Positions 61,001 to 64,000 of a stretch of 64,000 nt of DNA are shown one piece after another. A program made the position numbers and the translations under genes. Below the pieces are notes generated by a model, which saw only the letters and a list, made by a program, of their open reading frames with translations, did not search any database and was not told the DNA's origin. Numbering within the stretch: position 1 is the stretch's first letter; the number at the start of each line of letters is the position of its first letter. The stretch comes from Stercorarius parasiticus (Eukaryota; Chordata; Aves; Charadriiformes; Stercorariidae), in NCBI GenBank assembly GCA_013396915.1, contig VWZL01000106.1, positions 141,848 to 205,847 of the forward strand. Direction: 5' to 3'.

Positions 61001-62255
61001 CTCAGTGGAAGCTTGGCCACCATCTTCAATGGCAGTAGAGGGAGCCAGTCCTTAGCATTTTGGAAACCTGTAGCATAGACAACCTATATATGAACCTGCA
61101 GGCAAGACAACATGAGCTTGACAATATCCTCCTCCTGTACTCAACTACACTCCATGAAGTTTCCTGCAATATATTCCGAAATTGTGTTTAAAGAGAAGCA
61201 GGCAAGGAAGAAGCAAAGACTTGGGACTATACTGAAGGAAGGAAATCCATGGACTGTTGTTTAACACCTTTGGTGGCTAAGCCTTGCAGTAACCCATTCT
61301 GCAAACCTAAGGTGGTCCCCACAGGCCAATCACACCATACACCACACTGCTAATCCTTAAAAGCATCCTCAGATCACCTGCTAACAGCATCTACATGGGT
61401 TCTTTCATCTTTAAGAGTTTCACAACTAGGAGCTGACAACACCTAAACAAATTAAGCTTATGACTCCAGAGGAAAACGTGAGCTTTTTTTGTACACTTGT
61501 GTCTTGCTTCTCAGCAATACTTTCTGTCCAGGTGCAATACACAGCAATTTAAATCAAACAGTGAAGTTTTGCAATTTAATTCCAACACTGAGGCCAAGGA
61601 TGCACTAAAGCAGACAATGCAGAGAGAAGCAGCTCGCTGCCAGGAACTGGAGACAGCCAACAACCTCATGGTGAAAATCTGGGGGAATGAGGCAGTTTGA
61701 ATTCATAATCCTCTCTTCCTCCAAGCAGTGTGATGAAAAACTGCTCTTCTTCAAGGCACCGTTCTAAAGGTACAGCTGCTATTTAGTTCACGTTCTGACA
61801 TTATAGCATTTTCTCCTCATTGAATTTTTTCATAATTTCATCCAAACCCACATGTTTCAATCATAGTACACTTCCTGATGGCCCTCTAGAAAGAGATGAA
61901 GCATGTTTGTTCAAGTAATCCCTAGAAAAGAATCATCAATAATCTGCTGTAGATGCTATGGAAGAATTAATCTGCCGTGTAACGAGCAGGCCATACCTTT
62001 TGGCTGCTGTGTAAATTTAAAAATATGGATGCGAGTTCCTGTGCTTCCTGCATCAAACATAATTCCATAGAAGACTGAGGGATCTGTGGTCACTGCCTGA
62101 TGGTGCAATTTGTCTCCCCTGCTTTCAGCAATTCCTTCTGTTGCTCCCACGACTGGTTTGGAATCCAAGTGCCATTTTATGTATGCAACATAAAAAGCTA
62201 TGCACGCCAAAATCCCAAAAGCGAAGAACCGCTTTGATATCTTCATGGCTTCCAT
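48985..62255 (-). CDS. ENTPD6: ENTPD6, ectonucleoside triphosphate diphosphohydrolase 6 (CD39L2)
   Basis: ENTPD6 is a Golgi membrane and secreted enzyme of the GDA1/CD39 family that hydrolyses nucleoside diphosphates, GDP best. Thirteen coding exons join in phase into 441 codons plus TAG, against 484 in the long human form; the difference is at the N-terminus. Seen in order: a signal anchor (residues about 9-26, [17 protein letters not shown]), ACR1 [10 protein letters not shown] (67-76), ACR2 [15 protein letters not shown]3 [13 protein letters not shown] with catalytic Glu about 185, ACR4 [10 protein letters not shown] (210-219), and ACR5 in FYTFSYYYD. Cysteines sit where family disulfides are expected (NCVS, SPCL, ESCS, VCKT, LCMD). 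[13 protein letters not shown] at the C-terminus is nearly identical to human. ENTPD5 is the closest relative; the synteny and the anchor favour ENTPD6. Confidence 0.96.
49249..49361 (-). CDS. ENTPD6: ENTPD6 coding exon 12
   Basis: It encodes [20 protein letters not shown] then [17 protein letters not shown]. The acceptor is TCTCCTTAG and the donor GTGATG. Confidence 0.96.
49362..50452 (-). other. ENTPD6: ENTPD6 coding intron 11-12
   Basis: Intron of 1091 bp. It contains the 18-bp tandem repeat at 49734-49826; no other exon seen. Confidence 0.8.
49734..49826. repeat. 18-bp tandem repeat, about 5 copies
   Basis: The unit GAAGAGACAAACGAAAAA is repeated head to tail with one C-to-T change in the fourth copy. 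There are no spacers, so it is a minisatellite and not a CRISPR array. Confidence 0.95.
50453..50509 (-). CDS. ENTPD6: ENTPD6 coding exon 11
   Basis: It encodes [19 protein letters not shown]. The acceptor is TTTCTTTCAG and the donor GTGAGT. Confidence 0.95.
50510..51392 (-). other. ENTPD6: ENTPD6 coding intron 10-11
   Basis: Intron of 883 bp; nothing recognised apart from a G-rich run near 50884. Confidence 0.8.
51393..51533 (-). CDS. ENTPD6: ENTPD6 coding exon 10 (ACR5)
   Basis: It encodes [20 protein letters not shown], then [20 protein letters not shown] and [13 protein letters not shown] is apyrase conserved region 5. The acceptor is TCTTTTAG and the donor GTACGT. Confidence 0.96.
51534..52006 (-). 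other. ENTPD6: ENTPD6 coding intron 9-10
   Basis: Intron of 473 bp; nothing recognised. Confidence 0.8.
52007..52108 (-). CDS. ENTPD6: ENTPD6 coding exon 9
   Basis: It encodes [20 protein letters not shown] then [13 protein letters not shown]. The acceptor is CTTCTGCAG and the donor GTATAG. Confidence 0.95.
52109..52461 (-). other. ENTPD6: ENTPD6 coding intron 8-9
   Basis: Intron of 353 bp; nothing recognised. Confidence 0.8.
52462..52526 (-). CDS. ENTPD6: ENTPD6 coding exon 8
   Basis: It encodes [20 protein letters not shown] then P, nearly the human sequence. The acceptor is TTTGCAG and the donor GTAAGT. Confidence 0.96.
52930..53319 (+). mobile_element. Avian endogenous retrovirus LTR end (probable solo LTR, non-coding)
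   Basis: I recognise this from memory as a dispersed avian ERV long terminal repeat: ATGAACTGACTGCATCCCCC, a GGCAATAAATTAAATTAAAT signal, a TTTTGCCCATGACAGTAACG block, GGAGTGATAGAGTGGCTTGG, and an end at CCACCACA. It holds a + strand AATAAA at 53129-53134. No retroviral gene was seen beside it. The left boundary is uncertain. It lies in an ENTPD6 intron, antisense to the gene. Confidence 0.65.
53454..53533 (-). CDS. ENTPD6: ENTPD6 coding exon 7
   Basis: It encodes [20 protein letters not shown] then YKLYSY. The NNT sequon is a possible glycosylation site. The acceptor is CTCCAG and the donor is the unusual GTTGGT; joining exon 8 in phase supports it. Confidence 0.94.
53534..54890 (-). other. 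ENTPD6: ENTPD6 coding intron 6-7
   Basis: Intron of 1357 bp. It holds one copy (54722-54740) of a 19-bp exact repeat; nothing else recognised. Confidence 0.8.
54722..54740. repeat. 19-bp exact direct repeat, copy 1
   Basis: TGCTGCACAGAGCGCTCGG; the same 19 bases recur at 55615-55633. It contains the palindrome GAGCGCTC. Confidence 0.9.
54891..54979 (-). CDS. ENTPD6: ENTPD6 coding exon 6 (ACR4)
   Basis: It encodes [20 protein letters not shown] then [17 protein letters not shown] is apyrase conserved region 4, a phosphate-binding loop. The acceptor is ATTTCAG and the donor GTAATG. Confidence 0.97.
54980..56123 (-). other. ENTPD6: ENTPD6 coding intron 5-6
   Basis: Intron of 1144 bp. It holds the second copy (55615-55633) of the 19-bp repeat. 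Confidence 0.8.
55615..55633. repeat. 19-bp exact direct repeat, copy 2
   Basis: Identical to 54722-54740 and in the same orientation, 893 bp away on the other side of ENTPD6 exon 6. Confidence 0.9.
56124..56159 (-). CDS. ENTPD6: ENTPD6 coding exon 5 (36 nt)
   Basis: Tiny exon encoding [13 protein letters not shown] with its split end codons; it completes ACR3. The acceptor is TTTCTTATTAG and the donor GTATGT. Its length is a multiple of three, so skipping would keep frame but remove the active-site strand. Confidence 0.93.
56160..57765 (-). other. ENTPD6: ENTPD6 coding intron 4-5
   Basis: Intron of 1606 bp, AT-rich; nothing recognised. Confidence 0.8.
57766..57841 (-). CDS. ENTPD6: ENTPD6 coding exon 4 (ACR3, catalytic Glu)
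   Basis: It encodes [20 protein letters not shown] then NGTDE. The final Glu is the catalytic base expected in ACR3. The acceptor is AACTACAG and the donor GTAGGC. Confidence 0.95.
57842..59611 (-). other. ENTPD6: ENTPD6 coding intron 3-4
   Basis: Intron of 1770 bp, one third of it a CR1 insertion (58783-59391). Confidence 0.85.
58783..59391 (+). mobile_element. CR1 LINE 3' end
   Basis: Avian CR1 retrotransposon, 5'-truncated. It carries the C-terminal reverse-transcriptase coding tail: translated blocks such as [14 protein letters not shown] and [18 protein letters not shown], open until 59163. The standard 3' UTR follows (GGTTGGAACTAGATGATCTT) and then the ATTCTATGATTCTAT tail. The intact frame suggests it is younger than the copy at 16.3 kb. 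It is antisense to ENTPD6. Confidence 0.95.
59612..59755 (-). CDS. ENTPD6: ENTPD6 coding exon 3 (ACR2)
   Basis: It encodes [20 protein letters not shown], then [20 protein letters not shown] and [18 protein letters not shown] is apyrase conserved region 2. The acceptor is GCTCACAG and the donor GTACTA. Confidence 0.97.
59756..60545 (-). other. ENTPD6: ENTPD6 coding intron 2-3
   Basis: Intron of 790 bp; nothing recognised. Confidence 0.8.
60546..60622 (-). CDS. ENTPD6: ENTPD6 coding exon 2
   Basis: It encodes [20 protein letters not shown] then DDVEK, nearly identical to human. The acceptor is TTGAACAG and the donor GTAATT. Confidence 0.96.
60623..61996 (-). other. ENTPD6: ENTPD6 coding intron 1-2
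   Basis: Intron of 1374 bp; no exon or repeat recognised. Confidence 0.8.
61997..62255 (-). CDS. ENTPD6: ENTPD6 coding exon 1 (start, anchor, ACR1)
   Basis: It encodes the N-terminus [20 protein letters not shown], the rest of the anchor (FYVAYIKWH), and [20 protein letters not shown]. Stop codons lie directly upstream in frame, so the start is at 62255 or at Met4 (62246), which has the better Kozak context (GCCATGA). The donor is GTATGG. Confidence 0.94.
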
Positions 62256-62337
62256 TTATCAGATATTTTGTTTCTTCCCTTTATCAAATGTTTTATTTCT
62301 TGTCCTTCACACAGAACAGGTGTTTCCCACATCACTC
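62256..62337 (-). other. ENTPD6: ENTPD6 5' UTR part of the first coding exon
   Basis: Between a strong acceptor (pyrimidine tract ending GTTATAG at 62338) and the ATG are 82 bp without an open frame. This implies at least one upstream non-coding exon. Confidence 0.65.
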
Positions 62338-63049
62338 CTATAACCAACAGAAAAGAAAAGATATGTTTTATTTTCTAAACCTGCTGGAAGGATCTAAGAG
62401 TATGATGGTTACTTGATATGGGACTTACAGGGGTAAACTTGACTTGAGTGTTAGTTAAATACTTAACTGTGAGTTGCTTTAGATCTGTGATAAGAAAGTT
62501 GGGCATGATAGTCAAAGCAAGCAGTACGTCACTGCAACAAACAGCCTGGTAAGAAAACTTACACACAGGGAGTGACAGACTACTGCTGGCAAGTAAAAGG
62601 ATTTATGCCTGCAGCTCCTTCAGCATCTGGAGTAAGGCTGAGATATCAGCTACTGTCTTCAGCGCTCAAATCTATCTCAACTAACCCAGGAAAACTTGCA
62701 GTTAAATGCTTACATTTATTCCAGTAGGACAATGTAGAATCTTGCATTCAAGAATCTGGGATTAACCTGCAAACCACTTGTAAAATTGGACCTAGCAGCA
62801 AAATCCCCCTCTCCCATGTTGCTTGTCCTAACCATCAAATGCCTCCATGGCTGCTGGATGCCTATGAGACCACCCACTACTCTCCCAATGGTTCAGAAGG
62901 AACATATCCAATCCTTCTTCAGCATGTCATTGAGCTCTACAGCTAATTGTAAGACGTGAAGCTGCATAAACCTTTTCTTCCACGTTGCTACTGAGGCTTA
63001 AGAAGGAATAAAAAGAGAACTAAGAAGGAGAGTTCAGAGAAGCTAAATA

Positions 63050-63205
63050 AATTGAGGTAGGAAGGGACCTCAAGAGGTCTCTCATCCAACCTCCTGCTCA
63101 AAGTACAGGCAGCTACGGGGACCCACCGTGTTGCCCAGGGCTATATCCACCTGCTTCTTCAAAACCTACAAGAATGGAGATCCCACAACCTCTCTGGGCA
63201 ACCCG
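63050..63205 (-). mobile_element. Old CR1 3' UTR fragment, inverted
   Basis: AGGAAGGGACCTCAAGAGGTC, CATCCAACCTCCTGCTCAAA and ATCCCACAACCTCTCTGGGC match the inverted 3' region of CR1, strongly diverged. Confidence 0.7.
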
Positions 63206-63234
63206 AATCATTTGCAGGTATCTATCTTAGTTCC

Positions 63235-63330
63235 TGGATGGTGAAGGAGGTCCCAGAAGACTGGACAAGGGCAATTTCATATCAGCGTTTAAAAGGCAAG
63301 ATGGAAGATCCAGGGAATTAGAGTGACCTC
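63235..63330 (+). mobile_element. Old CR1-type reverse-transcriptase fragment
   Basis: AAGGAGGTCCCAGAAGACTGG followed by GGAAGATCCAGGGAATTA resembles the VPEDW...EDPGNY segment of CR1-like reverse transcriptases. The frame is decayed. Confidence 0.5.
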
Positions 63331-63779
63331 CCCAGCTCCAATACCAGGAAAGAAACCACAACGCAGGAAATCTACCAGCACCCACACAACATCATCCAGA
63401 TGATTAAAAAACAGTCAGCAGTGATTTATGGGGAGCAAATTACATTATACCTTTCTTTTTTTTTGATAGCGTAATGAAGAAGAGAAAGCAAACCAACTGA
63501 TGAAGTTGACTTAAACAAGGTTTTGATGCGTATGTGATCTGTGGATGATACGAATTCAGGAGGCGTACAGAGGGGGAGGAATTCAAATTCAAGGTGATTA
63601 CGGAGTATTGCCAAAAACAGGTAAGACAAAGTTTTACAAAAATGGAGGAAAGCAACACCACAGGCACAAATACACATGAAGAACTGATCGGCGTAGGGGA
63701 AAAGGAACCGTAGGCTGCCATGAAATAGAAATCGGGGAGATGGCATTGCTAAAAATGGAAAAAATCTTTCCGGCTTTTA

Positions 63780-64000
63780 TCAGCAGGCAGGGGATGTAGG
63801 TGGCAATTAGTGCCCGTATACGGGGCGGTTACTCCCGCCTCCCCGGTGCCAGAAAGGCCCCCACGGCAGCTACCCCAGAGCTCAAAACAGGCCACGGGAG
63901 GAAAGCGGCAGGAACCGGACGGTCCTTGGAGGAGACAGGAGCCTCCGCCGCGGGAAAGGGGAGGCTGGAGGGACGGGGAGGGGGACGGAGATGGAGGAGC
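63780..64000 (-). promoter_or_regulatory. ENTPD6: CpG-rich stretch, probable ENTPD6 promoter or 5' UTR
   Basis: GC and CpG content rise sharply at the window edge (CCGCCGCGGG, GCGGTTACTCCCGCC, several GC boxes), upstream of ENTPD6 on its strand. The start site and first exon cannot be placed and may lie beyond 64000. Confidence 0.5.

Larger units (their letters stand above)
62338..63770 (-). other. ENTPD6: ENTPD6 5' intron (probable)
   Basis: No coding exon was seen. It holds two old CR1 fragments at 63050-63330. Confidence 0.6.

Overview
The window is vertebrate nuclear DNA, most likely from a bird. Genes are split into many short exons with GT-AG introns. The interspersed repeats are CR1 LINEs of avian type: a clean 3' end with the ATTCTATGAT tail at 58783-59391, an inverted copy at 16295-16760 and old fragments near 63.1-63.3 kb. 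An avian-type endogenous retrovirus LTR end lies near 53 kb. I cannot name the species.

Three protein-coding genes account for the window, in the order of human 20p11.21 (ENTPD6-PYGB-ABHD12). From 1 to about 28.1 kb, on the + strand, is ABHD12 (lysophosphatidylserine lipase). Exons 2-13 are present and exon 1 lies to the left of the window. From 29.6 to 47.2 kb, on the - strand, is PYGB (brain-type glycogen phosphorylase). All 20 exons are found, but the first 42 codons fall in a run of 148 N. From 48.98 to 62.3 kb, on the - strand, is ENTPD6 (a CD39-like nucleoside diphosphatase) with 13 coding exons and a complete reading frame. A CpG-rich stretch at the right edge is probably its promoter region. 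ABHD12 and PYGB converge tail to tail. ENTPD6 and PYGB point the same way and appear to be separated by less than 300 bp.

The exon models rest on reading frame, splice sites and phase, and similarity to the recalled families. Every junction closes in phase. PYGB adds up to 801 visible residues plus 42 hidden, which equals the human length of 843. The genes are not a functional unit. ABHD12 is a membrane lyso-phospholipid hydrolase, PYGB a cytosolic glycogen-degrading enzyme and ENTPD6 a Golgi/secreted nucleotidase. They share only conserved neighbourhood.

I found no operon, CRISPR array, phage or other undescribed gene system. The more unusual points are a minisatellite in PYGB intron 1 through which the exon 1 frame stays open, a second minisatellite at the assembly gap, the tight ENTPD6-PYGB spacing, a GC-AG intron in ABHD12, an intronic ZNF143-type motif, and a 19-bp exact repeat flanking an ENTPD6 exon.
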